Of a DNA stretch of 38,485 bases, positions 23,285-31,831 are shown in pieces. This DNA is from Planctomycetes bacterium UBA2386. Its GTDB lineage: Bacteria > Planctomycetota > UBA1135 > UBA2386. The stretch covers positions 1 to 38,485 of the forward strand of contig DDSQ01000122.1 in the NCBI GenBank assembly GCA_002343845.1, given 5' to 3'. Under the pieces are notes generated by a model. It was not told where the DNA came from and did not search any database. It saw nothing but the letters and a program-made list of their open reading frames with translations. A program made the translations under genes and the position numbers. Position 1 is the first letter of the stretch. Every line of letters starts with the position of its first letter.

Positions 23285-24699
23285 GGGTTCCTCCACGCCA
23301 GACCGAGCTTGAAGCGGAAGCGGGTGCGTTGGCCCGCGACCTCGGAGACGTCGTCCTGGCCATCGGGCTTGACGAACGGGATGTCGCGCAGCCGCTTGCC
23401 GAAGGTCGCGAGGACGGCGAGCGCTTCACGGCGCGACTCGCCGGTCACGCTCCCCGACACGATGATGCGGTCGGCGCTCGCGAACTTCAGTTCCTCGAGG
23501 TTCACCGACGGCTCCGCGGCGTTGCTGACCTGGGCGAACAGCAGACTCACCGGGCGTCGCATCGCACACGCTGCCGCGACCACGGCGTCGTCGGTCGACG
23601 GCGCCGAAGGCGGCGGCGCCTGCACCTTCTGGTCGGCGATCTGCTGCTGCAGCTTCCCGAACTCCAACTCTGCCTGGGCGATCGCGTAGCGCAGGGAGCG
23701 TTGCCCTTCGAAGTCGACCCAAGCACTCCACGACATCGCGCCGCCGGCGATCAATGCGGCGGCGATGGTGACGAGCCGACCGGCGCCGACCGGCAACACG
23801 ACGCGCGGCGGCGACAGCAGCGACGTCGGCGCCTCGCCGAGGGCGAGCGCCCGCAGCAGCATCGACGCCCCGAGGCTCGGCGGCTGCGCCTCGGCATCGA
23901 TAGCGAGGCCAGGCTGGGCGCGCCCGATGTGCTGGAACTCGTCGCCCTTCAACATCGCCAGCGAGTCGTCCTCGATCGCGACGCGCGTGCCGAGCAGCAT
24001 CGTCCGCGGCAGCTCCTGACCGATCTCGCGCAACCAGTCGAAGGTGCGCGGCAGCTCCATCGCCAACTGCGTCGCGAGCATGTCGCCGCCGGCCTCGCCG
24101 GCCCCGCTGATCACGAAGCGCCGGACCTGGACGGGGCTCGGGCCATCGCAGAGCACGAAGCGCGCACGACCGGCGTTGCACTCGAGCAGTGCCAACGGTT
24201 GGCTGCCGCGCGGCGGCGCCGCCAACGCCATGCAGGTCTCGGTCGAGTACAGGCCGAGCACCTGGAACTGGTTCTGTTCGAAAGCCGCGAGGATCGGTTC
24301 GGCGACGGCCCGCGCGACCGCCGTCGTCGCCAGCACGTGCCGATGTCCGGGCAACGACCGCACCAGCCGCGTCGTCGCGAGCACCTCGTCGGGGCTCTTC
24401 AGGCTGGTGAGGCGCAGCGCCTCACGCACGACGAAGCTGGCCATCTCGGTGGCGCCCATCTTCGGCACCGTGCTCGAGAAGTGCAGGACGCGACGTTCGC
24501 CGAGGATCACGTGCACGCCGCGCGCGCCTTGCAGCACGTCGCCGGCGAGCGAACGCAGCGCCTGGGTCACGGCCTCGCGATTCAGGTCCGCGAGCGCAAC
24601 GCGCTGCGACTTCAGCACGCGTGTCGCCTTGCCGACGCGCGCGCCGACGACGACGCTCAGCGAGCCTTCCTCGATCTCGACGATGGCATGGGTTTGCAT
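23281..24699 (-). CDS. PilM-PilN (GspL-type) fusion, assembly platform protein
   Basis: 472 residues from the ATG at 24697-24699, preferred because GAGGA lies six bases upstream; the ATG at 24705 has no room for one. Residues 1-300 are actin-like PilM/GspL cytoplasmic domain (VEIEEGSLSVVVG, LALLECNAGRARFVLCDG, VISGAGEAGGDMLATQLAMELPRT). A membrane helix near 315-335 (LVTIAAALIAGGAMSWSAWV) precedes a coiled-coil (YAIAQAELEFGKLQQQIADQ) and a PilN-like periplasmic domain (VNLEELKFASADRIIVSGSV). The fused form resembles GspL of type II secretion. Its stop overlaps the PilO-like start. Confidence 0.85.
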   Translation of the reverse strand: MQTHAIVEIEEGSLSVVVGARVGKATRVLKSQRVALADLNREAVTQALRSLAGDVLQGARGVHVILGERRVLHFSSTVPKMGATEMASFVVREALRLTSLKSPDEVLATTRLVRSLPGHRHVLATTAVARAVAEPILAAFEQNQFQVLGLYSTETCMALAAPPRGSQPLALLECNAGRARFVLCDGPSPVQVRRFVISGAGEAGGDMLATQLAMELPRTFDWLREIGQELPRTMLLGTRVAIEDDSLAMLKGDEFQHIGRAQPGLAIDAEAQPPSLGASMLLRALALGEAPTSLLSPPRVVLPVGAGRLVTIAAALIAGGAMSWSAWVDFEGQRSLRYAIAQAELEFGKLQQQIADQKVQAPPPSAPSTDDAVVAAACAMRRPVSLLFAQVSNAAEPSVNLEELKFASADRIIVSGSVTGESRREALAVLATFGKRLRDIPFVKPDGQDDVSEVAGQRTRFRFKLGLAWRNP

Positions 24700-24708
24700 G
24701 GGCATTCC

Positions 24709-25380
24709 TCAGAGAGTGATGTCGTCGGCCGTGCCGAAGGCGCGATCGGCGCCCGCACTGAGCAACGTGTGGGTCGCCGCGGTCCACTGCAGCGTGGTGC
24801 CGAACCCGTCGGCGTCGAACGACGCCGGCAGGCCGCAGGCGGCTCGCACGACGGGCCAGGTACCGGCGACCGAACCGCCGGTCTCGATGTGGTTGGCGAG
24901 CACCTCGACGACGAGCCGCAGGCGCATCCAGGTCTTCTTCGTGCCCGGCACGGCACGGTCGACGCGAACGACCAGTTCTTCGCTGGCAACGCCGTCGTCG
25001 ACGCCGTTCTCGCCGCGGCTGTGCACGCTCGCGACGCCGGCGGCGCTGACGGCGTAGATGTAGCCCTGGCCGGCGCCGAACGGGTCCTCCGCCGCGGTGC
25101 CGTTCACGCCCGGCAGCAGGTGCACGCCGAGGAAGTCGGTCGCCGTCAGGCTGGCCGGGAACGCCGCGCGCTGGAACCAGTACGACGACAGCGCTTCGGC
25201 GATGGCGTCGAGTTCTTGCTTGGCCTCCTGCCGGCGATCGGCCTGGACGACCGCGCCCGCGAGCGGCACGGCGGTGCCGACCACGATGCCGAGCACGGCG
25301 AGCACGACGATCAACTCGATCAGAGTGAAGCCGGCCTGGGCCACGGGCCGCGGCGCGGCATGGCGATCACATGTCGTCAT
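24709..25380 (-). CDS. Pseudopilin with two GspG-like modules
   Basis: 223 residues. A short leader ends at the prepilin cleavage site AG/FTLIELIVVLAVLG with Glu at +5. The body has FPASLTATDFLG...DPFGAGQGYIYAVSAAG...SRGENG, then a second similar block DADGFGTTLQW...LLSAGADRAFGTADDITL. Both endings echo the S-x-G-x-D calcium-site loop of GspG, so the gene looks like an internal duplication. GGAGG six bases before the ATG is a good Shine-Dalgarno site. It overlaps the end of the preceding pseudopilin gene by 14 bases. Confidence 0.85.
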   Translation of the reverse strand: MTTCDRHAAPRPVAQAGFTLIELIVVLAVLGIVVGTAVPLAGAVVQADRRQEAKQELDAIAEALSSYWFQRAAFPASLTATDFLGVHLLPGVNGTAAEDPFGAGQGYIYAVSAAGVASVHSRGENGVDDGVASEELVVRVDRAVPGTKKTWMRLRLVVEVLANHIETGGSVAGTWPVVRAACGLPASFDADGFGTTLQWTAATHTLLSAGADRAFGTADDITL

Positions 25381-26176
25381 CGGTGCCTCCGGTGAGGTCT
25401 GCGCCGCGCGCTGCCATGCCGAGGTTGGTGTCGGTGCGCAACGCGTTGCCCGCGCCGTCGACGGCGCGGTTGTCGCTGGTGCCGAGCATCTGCATCAGGC
25501 CGCCGGCGCCGGTCAGCGACGGCGGCAACGGAGGCAGGGACCACGTGGTGGCCAACGACGCGATGGTCGCGGCGGCCGCACTGGTCTGCGTGCCGAGCAC
25601 GGTGCGCTCGGCCGCCGTGGCAGTGAGCCAACGCCGCGTGTTGACGGCGACCGTGCGCATCGCCGTGCGCATCTGCGCACGCGCCGGCGCGGTCATCGCC
25701 ACGGCATCGCGATACGGGCTGCGCAGGAGCTGCGCCCGCAGCAAGCGGAGTCGTCCGCGCTGCCGCGCCCGCAACTGCGCTTCGGCCGGCACGGCGAACG
25801 TGACGTCGTCGGCGGTGTTCAGGGCCGTGTCGTCGCCGCGCGATCGCAGCGTGACGCCCGCCGCCGTGACGACGTACCCGAAGTCCTGCGCATGGCCGAA
25901 CGGATCGAGACGCCAGGAATCCTGCAGCGGCAGGCTGCCCGCCGTCGCCGCCGCGTCGAGCGACGCCGGGAAGGCGCCCTGCCGCCGGTAGCCGACCCGC
26001 ACCGCGGACTGCGCGATCGCCAGGCGTTCGTCGAGCGCAACGGCGCGTTCGGCGGCCGGCGCCACGAACGCCTGCACGGCGAGCACGATCGAGAGACTGC
26101 CCATGCCGAGCACGCCGAGCATCACCAGCAGGGCGAAGCCGCCTTCGGCGCGATGCGATGCGGGGAACGCGTTCAC
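25367..26176 (-). CDS. Pseudopilin lacking Glu+5, GTG start
   Basis: 269 residues. The GTG start overlaps the GspF stop (GTGA), giving VNAFPASHRAEGG/FALLVMLGVLGMGSLSIVLAVQAF. This is a prepilin-type N-terminus, but position +5 is Val instead of Glu, as in GspK-type minor pseudopilins. The body contains FPASLDAAA...LDPFGHAQDFGYVVTAAGVTLRSRGDDTALNTADDVTF, close to the first module of the next gene, and ends with GADLTGGTDDDM. The middle is Arg/Ala-rich. It is probably a tip-complex or minor pseudopilin and a divergent paralogue of its neighbour. Confidence 0.8.
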   Translation of the reverse strand: MNAFPASHRAEGGFALLVMLGVLGMGSLSIVLAVQAFVAPAAERAVALDERLAIAQSAVRVGYRRQGAFPASLDAAATAGSLPLQDSWRLDPFGHAQDFGYVVTAAGVTLRSRGDDTALNTADDVTFAVPAEAQLRARQRGRLRLLRAQLLRSPYRDAVAMTAPARAQMRTAMRTVAVNTRRWLTATAAERTVLGTQTSAAAATIASLATTWSLPPLPPSLTGAGGLMQMLGTSDNRAVDGAGNALRTDTNLGMAARGADLTGGTDDDM

Positions 26177-27390
26177 TTGCCGATCCCCTTCATCGCCGAG
26201 TAGATCGTGCCGACGACCAGGACGGCGACGCCGCCGACGACGATGCCGAGCACGACGGTGACGATGGGCTCGAGCATGCCGAGCGCCTTCTTCACCGCGG
26301 CCTTGACTTCGCGGTCGTAGAGCTTGCTGAGCCGCTCGAACGTCACTGGCAGGCGGCCGGCCTCTTCGCCGACCATCACCATGCTGAGCGCCACGGGCGG
26401 CAGCACTTCTTCCTCGCGCAGGGCCTCGCCGAGGCGCGAGCCGCCGAGGATCCGTTCGCGCGTGCCGTCGAGACGGTTGCGCACGGCCGGCAGCGAGACC
26501 GCGGAGCCGCCGAGGTCGAGCGCCTGCGTCATCGTCAGGCCGGCGTGCAGCAGCACGCTGAACGTGCGGGCGAACTGGGCGATGGCGAGCGTGCGCACGA
26601 CGTTGCGCACCACCGGCAGCTTGCCCAGGCCATCGAGCAGCAGGCCCTGCACGAGCGGCGTGCCCGCCAGGATCTTGAAGGCGATCGCCCCGGCGATCGT
26701 GCCGCCGAGGATGTACCAGACGTTGGCGGCGACGAAGTCCGAGGCGCTGATCAGCACCAGGCTCGCGGCCGGCAGTTCGCCGCCCATCTTGCTCAGCACC
26801 GAGCCGAGCCGCGGGATCACGAACGACAGCATGAACAGCACCATGCCGTAGCCCGCGGCGGCCACGATCATCGGATAGATCATCGCCTGCTTGACCGTCG
26901 ACGCGATCTCGATGCGCCACTCGAGGAAGCCGACGATCGACAGCAGGACTTCCGGCAGGCTGCCGGACTGTTCGCCGGCGCGCACCAGCGAGCAGTAGAT
27001 GCCCGGGAACGCGCGCGGGTGTTCGGCCATCGCGTCGGACAGCATCTGCCCGGCCGCGACGCGGTCGCCGAGGTGCTCGAGCAACGCGGCGATCTTGGGG
27101 TCTTCTTCCTGCTCCGCCACCGCCTGGAACGTGCCGAGCAGCGGCACGCCGGCGTCGAGAGCTTCGTACAGCGCCTGCGTCAGCAGCAGCAGCCGGCGCG
27201 GCGGGATGTGCACGACCCCGAGTTCGTGCGCATCGAGATCGGTCGGTGCCGCGCGATCGAGCGACTGCGCGCGCACGAGCGTGCGACCCTCGCCGTGCAG
27301 ACGAGCGTGCAACTCCTGCTCGTCGGCAGCCTCGAGCACGGCTTGGCTCTGCGAGCCGTCGGCATCGAGGATCGTCGATCGGAAACGCAT
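26173..27390 (-). CDS. gspF: GspF/PilC-type inner-membrane platform protein
   Basis: 405 residues with two T2SSF domains. The first, at about 70-190, includes LTQALYEALDAGVPLLGTFQAV and GIYCSLVRAGEQSGSLPEVL. The second, at about 275-400, includes FARTFSVLLHAGLTMTQALDLGG and VALSMVMVGEEAGRLPVTFERLSKLYDREV. Three membrane helices are visible (MIVAAAGYGMVLFMLSFVIP, ILGGTIAGAIAFKILAG, IVTVVLGIVVGGVAVLVVG). It is the scaffold that meets the assembly ATPase. A short N-terminal extension of about 65 residues precedes the first domain, as in PilC/GspF. GAGGAA lies about ten bases upstream of the ATG. Confidence 0.95.
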   Translation of the reverse strand: MRFRSTILDADGSQSQAVLEAADEQELHARLHGEGRTLVRAQSLDRAAPTDLDAHELGVVHIPPRRLLLLTQALYEALDAGVPLLGTFQAVAEQEEDPKIAALLEHLGDRVAAGQMLSDAMAEHPRAFPGIYCSLVRAGEQSGSLPEVLLSIVGFLEWRIEIASTVKQAMIYPMIVAAAGYGMVLFMLSFVIPRLGSVLSKMGGELPAASLVLISASDFVAANVWYILGGTIAGAIAFKILAGTPLVQGLLLDGLGKLPVVRNVVRTLAIAQFARTFSVLLHAGLTMTQALDLGGSAVSLPAVRNRLDGTRERILGGSRLGEALREEEVLPPVALSMVMVGEEAGRLPVTFERLSKLYDREVKAAVKKALGMLEPIVTVVLGIVVGGVAVLVVGTIYSAMKGIGK

Positions 27391-27429
27391 GGGGGACGTT
27401 CCTCGGGGGGCATGGCGATCCGGAGGAGA

Positions 27430-27454
27430 CGCGGGAGCCTCGGGCGCTCCCGCG
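27430..27454 (-). other. Intercistronic hairpin between gspG and gspF
   Basis: CGCGGGAGC and GCTCCCGCG form a perfect 9-bp stem with a 7-base loop. It lies 17 bases after the gspG stop and 39 bases before gspF. It has no T-run on the minus strand, so it may stabilise the abundant pilin message or attenuate rather than stop transcription. Confidence 0.55.
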
Positions 27455-27471
27455 TGTTCGCTACCCGCGAA

Positions 27472-28122
27472 TCACTGCACCTGGTTGACCAGGTAACCGA
27501 TGTCGTCGCCGGCGATGTCCGTCGTCGCGGTGGCGTTGGCGTTGGTGTCGAACGTGCCGTTCGGACCAGCCGAGATCACCCAGAGGCGCTTGTAGTTGGT
27601 CGCGTTGGCGAGGTGGCCCGACACGACGTTGATGACGTACGGACGGCCCCACGGATCGAGGGGCGTGTTGCCGTTCGAGTACGGACCGCGCCAGCGGATG
27701 TTGCCGGTGGTCGTGTAGGCAGCGCCGGTCGTGGCCTGCGGCGTGTTGACGGTCAGGTGGTAGTTGGCGAGGTCACCGCGCGCGGTGCTCATGCCCCAGG
27801 TGATCCACTGGTGGCCGGCCGTGAACGGGTTCGTGGTCGGCATCGTGTTGCCCGTGAGCAGCACATAGATCTGGTTGTTGCTGGCGGCGCTGTTGCGGGC
27901 CGGCCAGACGCCGAGGTCCTTGTAGAAGGACGACACGGAAGCGCCGATCACCTTGCACTCGGCTTCGGCGCGAGCGCGGCGGCCGTCTTCCATGTAGCTC
28001 GAGAGCATCGGCACCGCGATGCCCGTCAGCAGCAGCACGACGGACAGCACGACGATGACTTCGACGAGCGTGAAGCCGCGTTCGGCGCGGCGGTGGGACT
28101 GAGGTTGACGAGTTTCGTTCAT
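27472..28122 (-). CDS. gspG: Major pseudopilin, GspG type
   Basis: 216 residues from the ATG at 28120-28122. The leader ends RAERG/FTLVEVIVVLSVVLLLTGIAVP: a consensus prepilin peptidase site with Phe+1 and Glu+5. The globular part has DLGVWPARNSA, IRWRGPYSNGNTPLDPWGRPYVINV and LWVISAGPNGTFDTN, the DPWGxPY and S-A-G-P-N-G landmarks of GspG. The protein is longer than the roughly 140-residue classical GspG. It is first in the minus-strand operon and divergent from the ATPase gene. The Asn/Thr-rich middle suggests a surface-exposed fibre subunit. Confidence 0.93.
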   Translation of the reverse strand: MNETRQPQSHRRAERGFTLVEVIVVLSVVLLLTGIAVPMLSSYMEDGRRARAEAECKVIGASVSSFYKDLGVWPARNSAASNNQIYVLLTGNTMPTTNPFTAGHQWITWGMSTARGDLANYHLTVNTPQATTGAAYTTTGNIRWRGPYSNGNTPLDPWGRPYVINVVSGHLANATNYKRLWVISAGPNGTFDTNANATATTDIAGDDIGYLVNQVQ

Positions 28123-28159
28123 GGTGCGCCGGCATCGGCAATCCACCGCCTCGGACTGT

Positions 28160-28181
28160 TGTCGATCCTCGCTGTCGATCC
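28160..28181. repeat. Direct repeat TGTCGATCC in the gspG-gspE divergent promoter region
   Basis: TGTCGATCC occurs at 28160-28168 and 28173-28181, 13 bases apart start to start. The 124-base intergenic region must hold both divergent promoters. The repeats may bind a regulator; nothing else marks them. Confidence 0.3.
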
Positions 28182-28246
28182 GGTCGCATGGACTGGCAAC
28201 TCTCGCCTCATGGCGCTGCCCGCGGGCTGCCGATCACCGACTACCG

Positions 28247-29923
28247 ATGCCGCAACCGAAGTCCGAGCTGCTGAACGCGATCGCTGCAAGCCTCGATCGC
28301 GCGCCGACTTCGTTGCAGGGCCTCCTCAACGACTGCGGGCCGGGCGAGGTCGCCTGGATCGAGCGGCTGTCGGCGCTGGGCATGATCAGCGTCGAGCGCG
28401 GCTATCGGCTGTGGGCGGAAGTGCTCGGGTTGCCGTTCCACACGCTCGAAGAACGTGGTCTCGACCACAAGGTGCGCCACGCGATCCCGCTCGACCTCGC
28501 GACACGCCACTCGGCCGTCGCGATCGCCGAGGAGGACGACGTGCTTTCGGTGGCGCTCAAGAACCCGTTCGACCTGCTCGCGGTCGACGAGATCCAGGAG
28601 GTCACCGGCAAGTCGGTGCAGGTCGTGCTGTCGACGCCGCAGGCGATCGCCGAGGCGCTCGCGCGGCTGCAGCGCGGGGCGGCCGGCATCGAAGGCCTGA
28701 TCCAGCGCATGCTCGCGTCGGACGACGGCGCGGATGGCGGCGATGCCGAACGGCTGCGGCGACTGGGCGGCGACGACGCCGTCGTGCAACTCGTCGACCA
28801 CCTGATCGAAGAGGGAATGCGCGCGCGCGCGAGCGACATCCACATCGAGCCGCAGCGCGATGGCCTGCGCGTGCGCATCCGCGTCGACGGCGAACTCGAC
28901 ACGCTCTACACGCTGCCGGCGGGTCTGCACCGCGCCGTCGCCGCGCGCATCAAGGTCGCCGGCAGCATGGACCTCGGCGAGTGCCGCAAGCCCCAGGACG
29001 GGCGCATCGCCGTCTCCGACAAGGTCGAGTTGCGCGTCTCGATGCTGCCGAGCACGCTCGGCGAGAAGGCGGTCATGCGCGTGCTGGACCGACGCGGCGT
29101 GGCGCTGGATCCGGCCAAGCTCGAGATGAACGCGCACAACCTCGAGCTGTTCAAGCGCGGCTACACCTCGCCGAACGGCATCGTGCTGCTGACCGGCCCC
29201 ACCGGCTCGGGCAAGACCACGACGCTCTACACGGCGATGTCCGAGCTCAACCAGCCGGAGTGCAACCTCGTGACCGTCGAGGACCCGGTCGAGTACGAAC
29301 TCGCAGGAACGACGCAGGTCCAGGTCGACGTCAAGGCGGAGCGCACGTTCGCCAGCGCGCTGCGGTCGATCCTCCGCCAGGATCCGGACGTCGTGATGGT
29401 CGGCGAGATCCGCGACCCCGAGACCGCCGGCATCGCGGTGCAGGCTGCCCTGACCGGCCACGTGGTGCTGAGCACCGCGCACACCAACGACGCGCTGTCG
29501 ACGGTGCACCGGCTGTGCGACATGGGCGTCGCCCCGTACCTGCTCGGCCCTGCCCTGCGGTGCGTCGTCGGCCAGCGCCTCGTCTCCCGCATCTGCACGG
29601 GCTGCGCACGCCCTGCCCGTCCAAAGCCGGAGCTGCTGCGCGAGTTCGGAGTCGGCAGCGACATCGATCTCTCGGGTTTCCGCGAAGGTGCGGGGTGCCA
29701 GCAGTGCCGCAACCGCGGCAAGCGCGGCCGCATCGGCATGCACGAAGTGCTCTACGTCTCGCCGGCGCTGGCGTCCGCGATCTCGCGACGCGCGCCCGAC
29801 ACCGAACTCGAGAAGCTCGCGGTCGAAGCCGGGTATCGACGCCTGCTGCACGACGGTTTCGAGAAGGCGAAGCGCGGCCTGGTCACGCTCGAGGACGTGC
29901 TCGCCGTCGCGCGGACCGAGTAG
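28247..29923 (+). CDS. gspE: GspE/PilB-type assembly ATPase
   Basis: 558 residues. An N-terminal MshEN/GspE-N domain occupies about 30-140. The catalytic core has IHIEPQRDGLRVRIRVDGE (199-216), Walker A GPTGSGKTTT (317-326), Asp box TVEDPVEY (343-350), Walker B PDVVMVGEIRD (380-390) and His box STAHTNDA (409-416). A tetracysteine zinc site is CTGC (450, 453) plus CQQC (484, 487), as in GspE/PilB and not in retraction ATPases. It powers pseudopilus growth. It is transcribed alone, divergent from the operon that supplies the rest of the machine. Confidence 0.96.
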   Translation: MPQPKSELLNAIAASLDRAPTSLQGLLNDCGPGEVAWIERLSALGMISVERGYRLWAEVLGLPFHTLEERGLDHKVRHAIPLDLATRHSAVAIAEEDDVLSVALKNPFDLLAVDEIQEVTGKSVQVVLSTPQAIAEALARLQRGAAGIEGLIQRMLASDDGADGGDAERLRRLGGDDAVVQLVDHLIEEGMRARASDIHIEPQRDGLRVRIRVDGELDTLYTLPAGLHRAVAARIKVAGSMDLGECRKPQDGRIAVSDKVELRVSMLPSTLGEKAVMRVLDRRGVALDPAKLEMNAHNLELFKRGYTSPNGIVLLTGPTGSGKTTTLYTAMSELNQPECNLVTVEDPVEYELAGTTQVQVDVKAERTFASALRSILRQDPDVVMVGEIRDPETAGIAVQAALTGHVVLSTAHTNDALSTVHRLCDMGVAPYLLGPALRCVVGQRLVSRICTGCARPARPKPELLREFGVGSDIDLSGFREGAGCQQCRNRGKRGRIGMHEVLYVSPALASAISRRAPDTELEKLAVEAGYRRLLHDGFEKAKRGLVTLEDVLAVARTE

Positions 29924-29953
29924 CGACCGCGGACGCGCCCCGGCGAACCGACA

Positions 29954-29973
29954 GCGGCCTTCACGGCGGCCGC
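29954..29973 (+). terminator. Hairpin after gspE
   Basis: GCGGCC and GGCCGC are separated by an 8-base loop, 31 bases after the gspE stop. No T-run follows. It may separate gspE from the antiporter gene. Confidence 0.3.
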
Positions 29974-30002
29974 ACCGGGTCTAAGCTGCGCAGTCCGCCG
30001 GC

Positions 30003-31316
30003 ATGACCAACCTGCAGCTCGCCATCCACTTCTTCCTGCAGATCGCAGTGATCCTGCTGGTCTGCCGAGCCGTTGGCCTCGTCGCGAAGCGCTTCGGCCA
30101 GCCGCAGGTCGTCGCCGAGATGATCGCCGGCGTGCTGCTCGGGCCGTCGCTGTTCGGGCTGCTCGCGCCCGAACTCCAGGGCGCCCTGTTCCCGTGGGAT
30201 CCGACGCAGCGCACGCGCGACACGCAGAGCTACCTGTTCCCGGCCTCGCAGCTCGGGCTCGCGCTCTACATGTTCATCGTCGGCATGGAGTTCCGCGTCG
30301 ACATCGTGCGGCGCCACTTCAAGAGCTCGGTCGCGGTGTCGCTCGCCGGCATCGCCACGCCGTTCCTGCTCGGCGGCCTGCTCGGCTGGGCGATGTTCGC
30401 GTGGACCGACCTGTTCCCGGCGAAGACCGGGCTGTTCGAGGCGGTGCTGTTCCTCGGCGCCTCGATGTCGATCACGGCGTTCCCGATGCTGGCGCGCATC
30501 ATCCACTTCAAGGGACTGGCCGGCACCCGCATGGGCACGATCGCGCTGGGTGCTGGCGCCCTCGACGACGCGGCGGCGTGGTGCCTGCTGGCGCTCGTGC
30601 TCGCGAGCTTCGACGGCGACTTCGCGCACGCGGTCTGGAACGTCGGCGGCGGTGGCTGCTTCGTCCTGGTGATGCTGCTCGTCGTGCGGCCGCTGCTGCA
30701 GTGGCTGTCGCAGTGGCTGTTCGACAAGGGCTCGTTGACCGAGACCGGGCTGGTGGTCGCGCTGGCGACGATGGCGATCGCCGCCTGGTTCACGGACCTG
30801 ATCGGCCTGCACGCCGTGTTCGGCGCCTTCGTCGCCGGCGCGGTGATGCCGCGCGGCGTCGCCCGCGACGTGGTCCAGCGCGTGCAGCCGCTCGCGGTGT
30901 CGCTGCTGCTGCCGTTGTTCTTCACCTACTCGGGGCTCAACACCAAGATCAGCCTGATCGACACGCCGTTCCTGTGGCTGATGTGCGGTGCGGTGCTGTT
31001 CGCCGCGATCGCCGGCAAGGGCATCGCCTGCTGGCTCGCCGCCCGCGCGACCGGCGTGCCCAACCGCGAGGCGCTCGGCATCGGCATCCTGATGAACGCG
31101 CGCGGGCTGATGGAGCTCATCATCATCAACATCGGCCTGCAGCGCGGGATCATCGGCGAGGGCCTGTTCGCGACGTTGGTGATCATGGCGATCGTCACCA
31201 CGCTGATGGCGAGCCCGATCTTCGACCGGCTGGTCGGCAAGGGCTTCACCGGCGAACCGCGGCCCGATGGGCCGTCGAGCGATGCCGGACCGGCCGGTGC
31301 TCGCGCTCATCCGTGA
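30003..31316 (+). CDS. CPA2-family cation:proton antiporter
   Basis: 437 residues with about 12-13 membrane helices of the Na+/H+ exchanger (KefB/GerN-like) fold. The discontinuous helix signature is FGQPQVVAEMIAGVLLGPSLFG (31-52). The core ion-binding motif is GALDDAAAWCLLALVLA, with two adjacent aspartates typical of electrogenic members. FLGASMSITAFPMLARII is another conserved block. There is no TrkA-N domain, so this is the short form. It exchanges Na+ or K+ for protons across the cytoplasmic membrane. TAAGCT lies 15 bases before the ATG. Confidence 0.9.
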   Translation: MTNLQLAIHFFLQIAVILLVCRAVGLVAKRFGQPQVVAEMIAGVLLGPSLFGLLAPELQGALFPWDPTQRTRDTQSYLFPASQLGLALYMFIVGMEFRVDIVRRHFKSSVAVSLAGIATPFLLGGLLGWAMFAWTDLFPAKTGLFEAVLFLGASMSITAFPMLARIIHFKGLAGTRMGTIALGAGALDDAAAWCLLALVLASFDGDFAHAVWNVGGGGCFVLVMLLVVRPLLQWLSQWLFDKGSLTETGLVVALATMAIAAWFTDLIGLHAVFGAFVAGAVMPRGVARDVVQRVQPLAVSLLLPLFFTYSGLNTKISLIDTPFLWLMCGAVLFAAIAGKGIACWLAARATGVPNREALGIGILMNARGLMELIIINIGLQRGIIGEGLFATLVIMAIVTTLMASPIFDRLVGKGFTGEPRPDGPSSDAGPAGARAHP

Positions 31317-31318
31317 GC
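31305..31318 (+). terminator. Hairpin containing the antiporter stop codon
   Basis: GCTCA-TCCG-TGAGC pairs across the last codons and the TGA (31314-31316). It is one of several stop-codon hairpins at convergent gene ends here. It is short and could be chance at this G+C. Confidence 0.25.
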
Positions 31319-31382
31319 CGTACGATGCGCCGACCGCGCCCGCCGCAGGCGAGTCACGGAGTTCGCTTCCCTCGGCCGACGG

Positions 31383-31826
31383 TCAGCCGCGCCAGGCCAG
31401 CGCCAGCAGGTAGATCCCGAGCGGGGCAGCCACGCTGACGGCAACCGACATCACGTTCCCGAGCAGCGATGCGCACCAGGCGCGCGGCCAGGACAGCGGC
31501 GCGCAGGGCAGCCCCCGGCTGAACACGCGGCCGCGCGTCGCGGCGTGGAGGAGCACGGCCTCGACCGCCACGACCAGGCCCTCCAAGCCAGCGATGGCCA
31601 GCCACGTCGGCAGGGGCCAACGTTCGACGCCATCGACCAGGACCAGGAAAGGCAGCCACGTCGTCAGGTTCACGGCGAACAACGTCGCGTCGAGCCCACG
31701 AGCGTCGCTGCCCCACTTCCGCAGCAGCCAGACGACCGTCCGCACCTCGACCCACATCGCGATCAGCGCGACGCCCCAGACGAACGGATCGCTGTACAGC
31801 CGCCCGATGATCGGGTTGGCGAGCAT
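31383..31826 (-). CDS. Small membrane protein downstream of leuS
   Basis: 147 residues with four predicted helices (FVWGVALIAMWVEVRTVVWLL, LFAVNLTTWLPFLVLVDGV, WLAIAGLEGLVVAVEAVLL, GNVMSVAVSVAAPLGIYLLAL). A basic loop (RKWGSDARG) lies after the first helix and ATRGRVFSRGLP before the last. No family is recognised. The start ATG at 31824-31826 is five bases after the leuS stop, so it is almost certainly co-transcribed with leuS. The annotation as a gene rests on this spacing and on its clean membrane topology. Confidence 0.72.
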   Translation of the reverse strand: MLANPIIGRLYSDPFVWGVALIAMWVEVRTVVWLLRKWGSDARGLDATLFAVNLTTWLPFLVLVDGVERWPLPTWLAIAGLEGLVVAVEAVLLHAATRGRVFSRGLPCAPLSWPRAWCASLLGNVMSVAVSVAAPLGIYLLALAWRG

Positions 31827-31831
31827 CGCCG

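Noticed and set aside
28123..28246. A sigma-54 (-24/-12) promoter between gspG and gspE
   Set aside because: I looked for TGGC-N8-TTGC on both strands and found only partial matches with wrong spacing.
26158..30006. A 1282-codon open frame on the plus strand across gspF, gspG and gspE
   Set aside because: It runs antisense to gspF/gspG and out of frame through gspE, with no recognisable domain.
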